Shown here in pieces: positions 27,256-35,495 of a stretch of 64,000 nucleotides of DNA (the stretch's first letter is position 1; every line of letters begins with the position of its first letter). Position numbers and translations under genes: made by a program. The stretch is from positions 806,001 through 870,000 of the forward strand of contig NZ_CP097322.1 of the NCBI RefSeq assembly GCF_023515955.1, given 5' to 3'. Origin of the DNA: Streptomyces sp. RerS4 (GTDB lineage: Bacteria > Actinomycetota > Actinomycetes > Streptomycetales > Streptomycetaceae). The notes under the pieces were generated by a model that had not been told where the DNA came from, did not search any database, and saw nothing but the letters and a program-made list of their open reading frames with translations.

Positions 27256-28492
27256 GCCCCGCGAGGGCGGCGGCGCGGGTCAGCAGCAGGTCGCGTTCGC
27301 GGGCGTTGCGGGTGAGGGAGGCCGCCCGTTCGAACTCGGCCCGCGCCTCTACCGGCCGCCCGAGCCGCTCCAGCAGGTCGCCCCGTACGCTCGGCAACAG
27401 GTGGTAGGAGCGCAGCGCGCCTTCGGCGACGAGGGCGTCGACCAAGGGCAGGGCCGCCTCGGGGCCCTCGGCCATGGAGATCGCGACCGCCCGGTTCAAC
27501 TCGACGACCGGTGAGGGCGCCAGTCGGGCGAGGCTCCCGTAGAGGGCGGCGATCGCGGCCCAGTCGGTGTCCTCGTAGCGGACGGCGGTGGCGTGGCAGC
27601 CGGCGATGGCGGCCTGGAGGGAGTACGGCCCGGTGCCGGCGCGCCGCAGCGCTTCGACGCCGCGCCGGATGAGCATCCGGTTCCACCGGGTGCGGTTCTG
27701 GTCGGCGAGGAGGACCGGTTCGCCGTCGGGGCCGGTACGGGTGGCGGTGCGCGAGGCCTGGAACTCCAGGAGCGCGCACAGGCCGTGGGCCTCGGGTTCC
27801 CCCGGCACCAGGGCGGTCAGCAGCCGGGCCAGGCGCAGGGCGTCCTCGCACAGGGCGGGGCGCAGGAGGTCGTCGCCGGCGGTGGCGGAGTAGCCCTCGT
27901 TGAAGACGAGGTAGATCACCTCCAGGACGGAGGCGAGCCGCGCCTCGCGGTCGGCGCCGTACGGGACCTCGTAGGGCACGCCGGCCTTGGCCAGGGCCCG
28001 CTTCGCGCGGACGATGCGCTGGGCGACGGTCGGCTCGCTCGTCAGGAAGGCGCGGGCGATCTCCTGGGTGGTCAGCCCGCCGACCAGGCGCAGGGTCAGG
28101 GCGACGCGGCCCTCGGTGGCGAGGACCGGATGGCAGGCGGTGAAGATGAGCCGCAGCAGGTCGTCGTCGATGTCGTCCGGGTCGGCGGGCTCGGGGGGCG
28201 GGGCGTCCTCCAGGGCGCGGCCGACCTCGGCGAGTTTGCGGGCGTAGGTCTCCTCGCGGCGGACGAGGTCGACGGCCCGGTTCCTGGCGGTGGTCATCAG
28301 CCAGGCCCCGGGCCGGTCGGGGACGCCCGCTTCGGGCCACTGTTCCAGGGCGGCGACGAGGGCGTCCTGCGCGATCTCCTCGGCGATGCCCACGTCCCGC
28401 ACGATCCGCGTCACGGCGGCGATGATCCGCGCGGACTCGATCCTGAACACCGCTTCGACCGCCTGGGCCGTACTCGCTGCCGTCACGGCCAC
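27245..28492 (-). CDS. ECF42-type RNA polymerase sigma factor
   Basis: 415 residues, GTG at 28492. It has sigma region 2 (residues 10-80; IVRDVGIAEEIAQDALVAALEQWP, then RPGAWLMTTARNRAVDLVRR) and sigma region 4 (RLVGGLTTQEIARAFLTSEPTVAQRIVRAKRAL). A C-terminal extension of about 200 residues with TPR-like helices (YSLQAAIAGCHA ... SYHLLPSVRGDLLERLGR) marks the ECF42 group. These lack an anti-sigma factor and are regulated through the extension and a linked DGPF protein, which is encoded 54 bp upstream. Confidence 0.9.
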   Translation of the reverse strand: MAVTAASTAQAVEAVFRIESARIIAAVTRIVRDVGIAEEIAQDALVAALEQWPEAGVPDRPGAWLMTTARNRAVDLVRREETYARKLAEVGRALEDAPPPEPADPDDIDDDLLRLIFTACHPVLATEGRVALTLRLVGGLTTQEIARAFLTSEPTVAQRIVRAKRALAKAGVPYEVPYGADREARLASVLEVIYLVFNEGYSATAGDDLLRPALCEDALRLARLLTALVPGEPEAHGLCALLEFQASRTATRTGPDGEPVLLADQNRTRWNRMLIRRGVEALRRAGTGPYSLQAAIAGCHATAVRYEDTDWAAIAALYGSLARLAPSPVVELNRAVAISMAEGPEAALPLVDALVAEGALRSYHLLPSVRGDLLERLGRPVEARAEFERAASLTRNARERDLLLTRAAALAGLTP

Positions 28493-28546
28493 CCATCAGA
28501 TCAGCCGTGTCGGGACGGGGCAAACGCGGCGCCGGGCGGTGCGGGC

Positions 28547-28903
28547 TCAGCCCCCGTCGACCTGCCGGACCTCGGCTCCGACGTGCCAGGACTCGGGGTG
28601 GGTCTCCAGGAAGCGCCGGGTCCACTCGACGGCCTCGGCCTTGTCCTTGCACTGGAGCAGGGCGTAGCCGCCGACGACCTCCTTGGTCTCGGTGAAGGGC
28701 CCGTCGGTGAAGCTCGACCTACCGCCGGACCAGGTGATACGGGTTCCTTCGGCGGTGGGGCGCAGCCCGGCGGTGTCGAGCATGACCCCGGCCTTGGTCA
28801 TCTCCTCCAGCAGGGCGCCCACTCGCTGCTCGAAGTCCGGCGGGAAGGTCTCGGGCGGCAGGTTCCGCTCGTCGATGCGGATCAGCGTCATGAAGCGCGG
28901 CAT
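28547..28903 (-). CDS. DGPF/YCII-domain protein, partner of the ECF42 sigma factor
   Basis: 118 residues with the family signature FTDGPFTETKEVVGGY (about residues 65-80) in a YCII-like fold. ATG at 28903 with GAGGAG upstream. DGPF proteins are the genomic hallmark of ECF42 sigma factors and are usually members of the regulon; direct interaction is not established. Same strand and presumably same transcript as the sigma gene. Confidence 0.9.
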   Translation of the reverse strand: MPRFMTLIRIDERNLPPETFPPDFEQRVGALLEEMTKAGVMLDTAGLRPTAEGTRITWSGGRSSFTDGPFTETKEVVGGYALLQCKDKAEAVEWTRRFLETHPESWHVGAEVRQVDGG

Positions 28904-29073
28904 GGTGACTCCTCGGTCGTGAGGGCGGGGGCCCTTCCCCCGCTCCTCACCCGTACGTCGAACGGGAGACGCCGGGATCGACAGGTCCGCAAAGATTCTT
29001 CGGGGAAATCTCCGCAGGCCGCCACCGGACGCGCCCGACGGAGCCCGATCCGGCCTGATCCGAAAGACACCCC

Positions 29074-29343
29074 CTAGCGGCTGTCACCCGTCCAGTCCCA
29101 GCGGTGGGGATCCGTAGGGCGGCGGCGGTAGTGGGCTCGGCCGCCGGGGCCGTAGCGGCCTATCTCGGTGGGCAGGCGCGCCTCTTCGGCCAGCCGGGGC
29201 GCGCTCCAGCCCGTGACGTCGAGGAGGAGCCCGTCGAGGGGGCCGCCGACGAGCTCGCCGTAGGCGTGGCCGGGGCGGGGGCCCGGGTCGGGATCGTCGT
29301 GGTCGGCGCCGTAGACCCGGCGCGGCGGCATCCTGTCGTCCAT
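29074..29343 (-). CDS. Hypothetical protein, 89 aa
   Basis: A small, polar, Asp-, Pro- and Arg-rich protein with the compact segment HAYGELVGGPLDGLLLDVTGW in the middle and an aromatic C-terminus. The ATG at 29343 is the best start. No domain recognised, no signal or membrane segment. It lies alone between the DGPF gene and the divergent thioredoxin-like gene. Confidence 0.55.
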   Translation of the reverse strand: MDDRMPPRRVYGADHDDPDPGPRPGHAYGELVGGPLDGLLLDVTGWSAPRLAEEARLPTEIGRYGPGGRAHYRRRPTDPHRWDWTGDSR

Positions 29344-29435
29344 GGTCACAGCTTCACAGGCGGCACTGACAACGACCGGGCGCGGACCGCCTACGCTGGC
29401 CGTCACGGCAGGCAACGACACGAGGAGCGCCACGC

Positions 29436-29789
29436 ATGGGCCGGCAGGTACACCGACCGCTGGAGGACCGGGAGTTCGACTTCGTCCTCGGCATGATCGA
29501 GGGTCCGGTCCTCGTCCACTTCACCGGCAGCTGGCCCAAGGCGATGGAAACCGGCCGTGTGATGGACGCCCTCCTCGCCGAGCTGGCCGAGGAGTACGGG
29601 ACCCGGCTGACGGCCGTGCGCGCCGACATCACCCGCTGCCCCGCCGCCACCCGCCGCTACGAGGTCACGGGCGCCCCGACCGTGCTCCTGCTGCGGGGCG
29701 CGGACGAGGTGGTGGCGCGTCACGAGGGGCCGCTGACGCGCGAGGGGTTCCGCGCCTTCCTCGACGCGCACGTGGAGCCGGCCTCCTGA
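29436..29789 (+). CDS. Thioredoxin-fold protein without cysteines at the active site
   Basis: 117 residues. The thioredoxin fold is clear: GPVLVHFTGSWPKAMETGRVMDALLAELAEEYGTRLTAVRADITRCPAATRRYEVTG..., then the cis-Pro loop GAPTVLLL. Where the WCGPC active site should be, the sequence reads SWPKAMETG, so no redox disulfide is possible there. The only Cys (in TRCPA) is elsewhere. A binding or chaperone-like role is more plausible than oxidoreduction. ATG at 29436 after a GAGGAG. Confidence 0.8.
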   Translation: MGRQVHRPLEDREFDFVLGMIEGPVLVHFTGSWPKAMETGRVMDALLAELAEEYGTRLTAVRADITRCPAATRRYEVTGAPTVLLLRGADEVVARHEGPLTREGFRAFLDAHVEPAS

Positions 29790-29904
29790 AGCCGGGCGGG
29801 TGAACCCGGGCAGGCCGGCCGAAACTGACATAGGTGGGATAGGTGCCTTAGGCATGTAATGGATTCGGCGACACGGACGAACCATCGCTTGTGAGGTGCT
29901 TGTC

Positions 29905-31092
29905 ATGCCCGAAGCCGTTGCCTTCCCCCAGGACCGAACCTGCCCCTACCACCCGCCGGCCGCCTACCGGCCCCTCCGGGAGGAACGGCCCCTCTCCCGG
30001 GTCACCCTCTTCGACGGCCGCCCCGTGTGGGCGGTCACCGGTCACGCCGAGGCGCGCGCCCTGCTCGCCGACGGGCGACTGTCGAGCGATCGCGCCAACC
30101 AGGCCTTCCCGGCCATCAGCAAGCGCCTGCAGGGGCTCCGCTTCCGCCGGGCCGCGCTCCTCGGGGTGGACGACCCGGAGCACAACGCGCAGCGGCGCAT
30201 GCTCATCCCGAGCTTCACGCTGAAGCGGACGGCGGCCCTGCGGCCGCGCATCCGGCAGACCGTGGACCGGCTCCTCGACGCGATGGCGGCCGACGGCCCG
30301 GGGGCCGAACTCGTCGGCGCCTTCGCCCTGCCGGTGCCCTCGATGGTCATCTGCGACCTGCTCGGGGTCCCGTACGAGGACCACGAGTTCTTCGAGGGCC
30401 AGTCGCGGCGGCTGCTGCGCGGCCCGGAGCTCGCGGACGTCGAGGCGGCGCGGGCCGCGCTGGACGCCTACCTGGAGGAGCTGATCCGGCGCAAGCGCGC
30501 CGAGCCGGGCGAGGGGCTGCTCGACGAGCTGATCGCGACGCGCCTGGAGACCGGCGAGTGCGACGTCGCCGAGGTGGTGGCGCTGGCCCTGATCCTGCTG
30601 GTGGCGGGCCACGAGACGACGGCGAACATGATCTCGCTGGGGGCCTTCACCCTGCTGCGACACCCCGAGCGGCTGGCCGAGCTGCGCGCCGACCCGACGC
30701 TGATGCCGGACGTGGTGGAGGAGCTGATGCGGTTCCTGTCGATCGCCGACGGCCTGCTGCGCGTGGCCACGCGGGACATCGAGATCGCCGGGGTCACGAT
30801 CCGCGCGGACGACGGGGTGGTCTTCTCGACGTCAGTGATCAACCGCGACGAGGCGGTGTTCGAGGAGCCCGACACCCTGGACTGGAACCGGCCGACCCGC
30901 CACCACCTGGCCTTCGGCTTCGGCATCCACCAGTGCCTCGGCCAGAACCTGGCCCGCGCCGAGATGGAGATCGCCCTCGGGTCGCTCTTCGACCGGTTCC
31001 CGGGGCTGCGGCTGGCGGCGGACCCCGAGCGGATCCCCTTCAAACCCGGGGACACCATCCAGGGCATGCTCGAACTGCCCGTGGCGTGGTGA
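29905..31092 (+). CDS. Cytochrome P450 (CYP105-like)
   Basis: 395 residues. I-helix LLVAGHETTANM (acid-alcohol pair intact), K-helix ELMR (an ExxR), heme loop FGFGIHQCLGQNLAR with Cys344. The ATG at 29905 has GAGG eight bases before it; a GTG three codons earlier is less likely. It is followed, with a 4-base overlap, by its own ferredoxin gene, a common arrangement for CYP105-like drug- or secondary-metabolite-modifying enzymes. Substrate unknown. Confidence 0.92.
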   Translation: MPEAVAFPQDRTCPYHPPAAYRPLREERPLSRVTLFDGRPVWAVTGHAEARALLADGRLSSDRANQAFPAISKRLQGLRFRRAALLGVDDPEHNAQRRMLIPSFTLKRTAALRPRIRQTVDRLLDAMAADGPGAELVGAFALPVPSMVICDLLGVPYEDHEFFEGQSRRLLRGPELADVEAARAALDAYLEELIRRKRAEPGEGLLDELIATRLETGECDVAEVVALALILLVAGHETTANMISLGAFTLLRHPERLAELRADPTLMPDVVEELMRFLSIADGLLRVATRDIEIAGVTIRADDGVVFSTSVINRDEAVFEEPDTLDWNRPTRHHLAFGFGIHQCLGQNLARAEMEIALGSLFDRFPGLRLAADPERIPFKPGDTIQGMLELPVAW

Positions 31093-31286
31093 GCGGCGTG
31101 CGGATCTCCGTGGACCGGGACCGCTGCATCGGGGCGGGTCAGTGCGCGCTGACGGCGCCCGCGGTCTTCACGCAGGACGACGACGGTTTCGGGGAGGTAC
31201 TGCCCGGTGGGGAGGACGGGCAGGGCGCTCCCCTGCTGCGGGAGGCCGCGCGCGCCTGCCCGGTGTCGGCGATCTCCTTGGAGTGA
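31089..31286 (+). CDS. 3Fe-4S ferredoxin, electron donor to the P450
   Basis: 65 residues. Cysteines in DRCIGAGQCALTAP and ARACPVS give the C-x5-C ... CP pattern of a 3Fe-4S cluster. The GTG at 31089 overlaps the P450 stop (GTGA); a GTG three codons later is possible. It shuttles electrons from a ferredoxin reductase to the upstream P450. No reductase is nearby. Confidence 0.9.
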   Translation: MSGVRISVDRDRCIGAGQCALTAPAVFTQDDDGFGEVLPGGEDGQGAPLLREAARACPVSAISLE

Positions 31287-31315
31287 GGCCGCCGCCACTC
31301 GCCCCGCATCGCGCG

Positions 31316-31348
31316 TGAGCCCCCACCCGGACGACGGGTGGGGGCTCA
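31316..31348. terminator. Strong bidirectional terminator hairpin
   Basis: A perfect 14-bp stem (TGAGCCCCCACCCG and its complement) with a 5-base loop, between the ferredoxin gene (plus) and the convergent cold-shock gene (minus). It serves both. Confidence 0.85.
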
Positions 31349-31370
31349 GCGGATGGGCTCGTGCGCTGCC

Positions 31371-31577
31371 TCAGTCGCGCGGCACCACGTTCTCGGCCTG
31401 GGGCCCCTTGTTGCCCTGGACGACGTCGAATTCGACCTTCGCGCCTTCAGGGAGCTCCTTGAAGCCGGTCCCCTGGATGGCGGAGAAGTGGACGAACACG
31501 TCCGGGCCGCCGTCGTCCTGCTGGATGAAGCCGAAGCCCTTGTCCGCGTTGAACCACTTCACAGTGCCAGTTGCCAT
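31371..31577 (-). CDS. Cold-shock protein (CspA family)
   Basis: 68 residues, a single cold-shock domain. RNP1 is KGFGFIQQ and RNP2 is VFVHFSAI, both intact. It binds single-stranded RNA and DNA and acts as an RNA chaperone and transcription antiterminator. The ATG at 31577 has AGAAGGA upstream. It is divergent from a DEAD-box helicase gene, another cold-shock function. Confidence 0.95.
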   Translation of the reverse strand: MATGTVKWFNADKGFGFIQQDDGGPDVFVHFSAIQGTGFKELPEGAKVEFDVVQGNKGPQAENVVPRD

Positions 31578-31842
31578 CGGTGCCGATCCTTCTCAACGTT
31601 CCGCTCGGGCCGCATGCGCAGCCGTCTCGATACTGCCCGCCCGTCCCACGGACCACACGCCGGGCGCGGCCAACCGGGGCGCATCGAACACATGACCGCG
31701 CCCGGAGATCCGGCAGCCCAGGCAGTCGGGGTGGCCCGTCCGGGCGGTGGTGGTTCGCCCGCGCGACGGTCGAGGTCCGCGCGCACCTGGCCCGCCTCCG
31801 GACCGGGGAGCTGGGGCCCGTCGCCCCGTAGGCGCCGTCGCC

Positions 31843-31861
31843 GAGCGGAGCGGAGCGGAGC
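31843..31861. repeat. Short GAGCG tandem repeat
   Basis: Three full copies plus a part copy of GAGCG in the 466-bp gap between the cold-shock and helicase genes. An AT-rich hexamer TAAAAT follows at about 31868. Either may belong to a promoter, but no clear -35 element is visible. Confidence 0.3.
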
Positions 31862-31923
31862 CGACTGGTAAAATGGCCGGGAAACTTGAAGCGCGGGGCG
31901 CATGCGCCCGGTGCGGACGCGTA

Positions 31924-31969
31924 CGACGAGCCGGGGCCCGTACCGAGGGGTACGGGCCCCGGCTCGTCG
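31924..31969. ncRNA. 21-bp perfect hairpin in the cspA-helicase divergent region
   Basis: CGACGAGCCGGGGCCCGTACC (one base over the quoting limit, so read as 31924-31944) pairs perfectly with 31949-31969 around a GAGG loop. It lies 75 bp before the helicase ATG and about 350 bp before the cspA start. It could be a structured 5' leader of the helicase mRNA, or a barrier between the two divergent promoters. A terminator is less natural here because no gene ends nearby. Confidence 0.55.
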
Positions 31970-32043
31970 CCGTTGTCGCCGTTCACGGCCCCGTCCGCGC
32001 CGCGTCCGCATGCCGCGTGTGCACTCCTCACGGAAGGTTCTGC

Positions 32044-33543
32044 ATGAAGAACCCGTCACCTCATGGGCGTTTCGGCATCAAGGCCGCAGCGAAGGCAGGC
32101 TCCAGGCCGGGCGCCAAGGGCGCCGGCAAGGCCCCCCGGACCCTCGGGCCCCAGGGCGAGTTCGCCATGCCCAAGGCCGGCACCCCGGCGCTGCCGCCGG
32201 TCACGGCCTTCGAGGAGCTCGGCCTGCCCCCCGAGCTGGTGACGACGATGACCGACCTGGGGGTGCGGGAGCCCTTCCCCATCCAGGCGGCCACCCTTCC
32301 CAACTCCCTCGCCGGCCGTGACATCCTCGGCCGCGGCCGTACCGGCTCGGGCAAGACCCTGGCGTTCGGGCTGGCCCTGCTGGCGCGCACCGCCGGGCAG
32401 AAGGCCGACCCGAAGCGGCCGCTCGCGCTGGTCCTCGTCCCGACGCGCGAGCTGGCGCAGCAGGTGACGGAGGCGCTGGACCCCTACGCCCAAGCGCTGG
32501 GGCTGCGCATGGCCACCGTCGTCGGCGGGCTGTCGATCGGCCGCCAGACGGGGGCACTGCGCACCGGCGCGGAGGTCGTCGTGGCCACGCCGGGCCGGCT
32601 CGGCGACCTGGTCGGCCGGCGCGACGTGCACCTGGAGCGGGTACGGATCACCGTCCTCGACGAGGCCGACCAGATGTGCGACATGGGCTTCATGCCGCAG
32701 GTCACCGAGATCCTCGACCGGACGCACCACGCCGGACAGCGGATGCTGTTCTCGGCGACCCTGGACCGCAACGTCGACCAGCTCGTGCGCCGCTACCTGA
32801 AGGACCCGGTCTCGCACTCGGTGGACCCGCAGTCCGCCGCGGTCGCCACCATGGACCACCACGTGCTGCACATCCACGCGGCCGACAAGGTCTCGGCGGC
32901 GACCGAGATCGCGGCCCGCGAGGGCCGGGTGATCATGTTCCTGGACACCAAGCACGGCGTGGACCAGTTCGTGAAGCACCTGCGGGCGATGGGCGTACGG
33001 GCGGAGGGGCTGCACAGCGGCAAGTCCCAGCCGCAGCGCACCCGCACCCTCGGGCAGTTCAAGGACGGCCTGGTCACGGTCCTGGTCGCGACGAACGTGG
33101 CCGCGCGCGGCATCCACGTCGACGAACTCGACCTCGTCGTCAACGTCGACCCGCCGGCGGACAGCAAGGACTACCTGCACCGGGGTGGCCGCACCGCCCG
33201 CGCGGGCGAGTCCGGCAAGGTCGTCACCCTGGTCACCCCCAACCAGCGCCGTGACATGGTGCGCCTGATGGCCGACGCGAAGATCCGGCCGACGATCACC
33301 CAGGTGCGCTCCGGCGAGGCGGCGCTCAGCCGCATCACCGGCGCCAAGGCCCCCTCGGGCGTCCCGCTGGCCGGGGCCGCGGCCACCGACGCCAAGGGGC
33401 GGCCCAGCGGTACGGAGCTGGGCTTCCGGGGTCTGGGCACCCGTCCCGGCCGCACCGGCCGGGGCAAGGAGTCCCGCAAGACCATCGAGGCACGGCAGGC
33501 GGCGGAAGCCCGCCGCGCGGCCCGCGTCCGCAAGGGCCTGTAG
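32044..33543 (+). CDS. DEAD-box RNA helicase
   Basis: 499 residues. All helicase motifs are present: Q-motif region FPIQ, motif I GRTGSGKT (about residue 97), PTRELAQQ, TPGR, motif II DEAD (about residue 206), motif III SAT, motif V ARGIHV, motif VI HRGGRTARAG. Basic, Gly/Ala/Lys-rich tails at both ends probably bind RNA. ATG at 32044 with GGAAGG upstream. Beside a divergent cspA-like gene; the two are likely to be induced together at low temperature. Confidence 0.93.
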   Translation: MKNPSPHGRFGIKAAAKAGSRPGAKGAGKAPRTLGPQGEFAMPKAGTPALPPVTAFEELGLPPELVTTMTDLGVREPFPIQAATLPNSLAGRDILGRGRTGSGKTLAFGLALLARTAGQKADPKRPLALVLVPTRELAQQVTEALDPYAQALGLRMATVVGGLSIGRQTGALRTGAEVVVATPGRLGDLVGRRDVHLERVRITVLDEADQMCDMGFMPQVTEILDRTHHAGQRMLFSATLDRNVDQLVRRYLKDPVSHSVDPQSAAVATMDHHVLHIHAADKVSAATEIAAREGRVIMFLDTKHGVDQFVKHLRAMGVRAEGLHSGKSQPQRTRTLGQFKDGLVTVLVATNVAARGIHVDELDLVVNVDPPADSKDYLHRGGRTARAGESGKVVTLVTPNQRRDMVRLMADAKIRPTITQVRSGEAALSRITGAKAPSGVPLAGAAATDAKGRPSGTELGFRGLGTRPGRTGRGKESRKTIEARQAAEARRAARVRKGL

Positions 33544-33580
33544 GCGCGCGAGGCCCTACGGGCCCCCGCGAAGCGGCAGC

Positions 33581-33633
33581 CGTACGCGACGAGCGCCGGT
33601 CCCCCGGAACGGGGCCGGCGCTCGTCGCGTACG
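33581..33633. terminator. Bidirectional terminator hairpin
   Basis: A perfect 19-bp stem (33581-33599 with 33615-33633, CGTACGCGACGAGCGCCGG on the left) between the helicase gene and the convergent methyltransferase gene. The loop can add three more pairs. Confidence 0.85.
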
Positions 33634-33641
33634 CCCGGGGC

Positions 33642-34580
33642 TCAGGCCCGGCGGCGGCGCCGGGCGGTGACGATCGCGCGGGTGACCAGCGGCGGCAGCA
33701 GGTCCTGGCCAGCCGGCGCCACCGCGCCCCGGCCGGACCGGCGGCTTCGGGCGGGGACCGGCGCCGGGACGGGCTCCGGTGCGACGGGGGCGCGCAGCGG
33801 CCGCGGCGCGGGCGGGGCCGTCACGCCCTCGTCGCCGATGCGCACCAGCGGGTGACCGTCGATGATGTCCACCCCGTGCCACAGGTCGGTACGGCCCTCC
33901 AGCCAGGCCAGCAGCGCCGCCTGGTGGGGCGCCGGGTCGCCCCAGGTCGCGTACAGCTTCGAGGCGGAGACGGCGATCAGGCGCAGTCCCCCCGTGGCCA
34001 CGGCGGCCCAGACGGCGGCGGCGACGCCGGGGCAGTGGGCGGAGCGGTAGTCGTCGAAGACGACCACGGCGTCCGGCGCGGCGACCACGCGCGAGGAGGC
34101 GATGTCCTGCACGACGTGCTCGTGGAGGTGCGAGGCGTCGATGTGGACGAAGCGGCAGCTCGCGGGGCGCACCCGGTCGGCGACGACGGAGGTCGGGGCC
34201 TGGATGACCGTGGGCAGGGCCTCGTGGAAGGTCAGGTAGTTCGTCTCGAAGCCGCGCCGGGTGAGGGTGGGGTAGGAGTCCCGCATCTCCGCCAGGTTGA
34301 AGTCGTCGGGCGCGGGCGAGTCGAACAGGTCGACGACGGTGAACTCCTCGCCGTCGCGCAGGTATCCGGCCAGGAAGATGGCGCTCTTGCCCATGAACGC
34401 GCCGAGCTCCAGCAGGTCGCCGGTGGTGTCCGGGGACTGGTTCTGGCGCGCGAGGAACCAGTCGAAGAGCACCTGGTCATACGCCGAGAACCAGCCCTTG
34501 ACGTCGGCGAACGTGCTGGGCGAGGGCGGTGCAGGCTCGATGTCGGGGGTGGTGACGGGAGCCTGTGAAACGTGCGACAC
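33642..34580 (-). CDS. Class I SAM-dependent methyltransferase (TylF-like / Methyltransf_24)
   Basis: 312 residues, GTG at 34580. The SAM-binding region has motif I LLELGAFMGKSAIFLAGYL (about residues 57-75), an acidic strand end TVVDLFD, and the later segments VHIDASHLHEHVVQDI and VVVFDDY typical of metal-dependent Methyltransf_24 O-methyltransferases. The last 60 residues are a Pro/Ala/Arg-rich tail of low complexity. The partner substrate is unknown; no sugar or antibiotic genes are adjacent. Confidence 0.78.
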   Translation of the reverse strand: MSHVSQAPVTTPDIEPAPPSPSTFADVKGWFSAYDQVLFDWFLARQNQSPDTTGDLLELGAFMGKSAIFLAGYLRDGEEFTVVDLFDSPAPDDFNLAEMRDSYPTLTRRGFETNYLTFHEALPTVIQAPTSVVADRVRPASCRFVHIDASHLHEHVVQDIASSRVVAAPDAVVVFDDYRSAHCPGVAAAVWAAVATGGLRLIAVSASKLYATWGDPAPHQAALLAWLEGRTDLWHGVDIIDGHPLVRIGDEGVTAPPAPRPLRAPVAPEPVPAPVPARSRRSGRGAVAPAGQDLLPPLVTRAIVTARRRRRA

Positions 34581-34736
34581 GGAGAGTCATCCTCCAGCGG
34601 AATGGCATCGGTTCAACGCTGATACCCGGCCGGGTATGCAGACCATAAGCCCTCACACGGCAGTGTGACGAGACTTGTTCGACACCGATGCCTCCGCTTC
34701 CGCCCGCTCCGCCCTCCACCCCTGCGCGGGGGGCCG

Positions 34737-35390
34737 TCAGTTCGGCGCGCGCCGGCGCAGCCGCTGGGCCGCGGTGTTGCGTACGCGGCGGGTGCGCGCG
34801 GAGGCGGCGAGCAGGGCCAGCGCGTCCGGGGCGGCGAGCGTCTGGGCGGCGGTGCGCTGGCACCAGTCGGAGGCGGCGGTCAGTGCGGCCGGGGACCACG
34901 GGGCGCCGGCGGCGATGGCCCGCAGGAGGCTCCATTCGCGCAGCCGGCGGGCCGGGAACTCCCTGCCGTCGAGTACGGGGCCCAGGGCGCGGGCCCAGTC
35001 GGAGAACTCCGCCCCGGGCAGCAGCCGCAGCGCCCGGCGGTCGAGGTGCGTGACGACCGCGCTCTCGGCCATCACCGGGTCGGGGTCGCGCAGCACGGCG
35101 GCCACCGCCGCGGCCTCGCCCACCTCCCCGGCGACGCCCGCGACGGTGGCGAGGCGCTCCAGGTGGCGGGCGTAGCGCCAGCGGTCGGGCGCGGGCGCTT
35201 CCACCACCGCGACGGGCTCGGCGGCGGCCCGGCGGACGACCTCGACGCCCGCACCGGCACCCGGCGGCCGCGGGGCGGGTGGCTGCGGGGCGGATATCAG
35301 GGCCTGCCCCGCGGCCGGGTACGCCGGGCCGCCCCGACCGCCCCCCGGCGCCCGGCTCGTCTGGTGCTCACGTGTCCCCATGCCGTCCAT
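34737..35390 (-). CDS. Conserved hypothetical, helical, 217 aa
   Basis: The first 55 residues are Pro/Gly/Ala-rich and disordered. From residue 65 there are regular amphipathic helices (WRYARHLERLATVAGVAGEVGEAAAVAAVL, AESAVVTHLDRRALRLL, LREWSLLRAIAAG), suggesting a HEAT-like or solenoid fold. There is no enzyme motif or membrane segment. ATG at 35390, or an ATG three codons later. Genus-level hypothetical. Confidence 0.6.
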   Translation of the reverse strand: MDGMGTREHQTSRAPGGGRGGPAYPAAGQALISAPQPPAPRPPGAGAGVEVVRRAAAEPVAVVEAPAPDRWRYARHLERLATVAGVAGEVGEAAAVAAVLRDPDPVMAESAVVTHLDRRALRLLPGAEFSDWARALGPVLDGREFPARRLREWSLLRAIAAGAPWSPAALTAASDWCQRTAAQTLAAPDALALLAASARTRRVRNTAAQRLRRRAPN

Positions 35391-35495
35391 TGCACACGAC
35401 GGGGGTGAACGGGTGGTGCCCCGGGGTGGGGTCCGGGACGGATGTCCGGCGGAGTGCGATCGGGGGTCGATCGGGGGTCGAGAGCGCCTCCCGGC

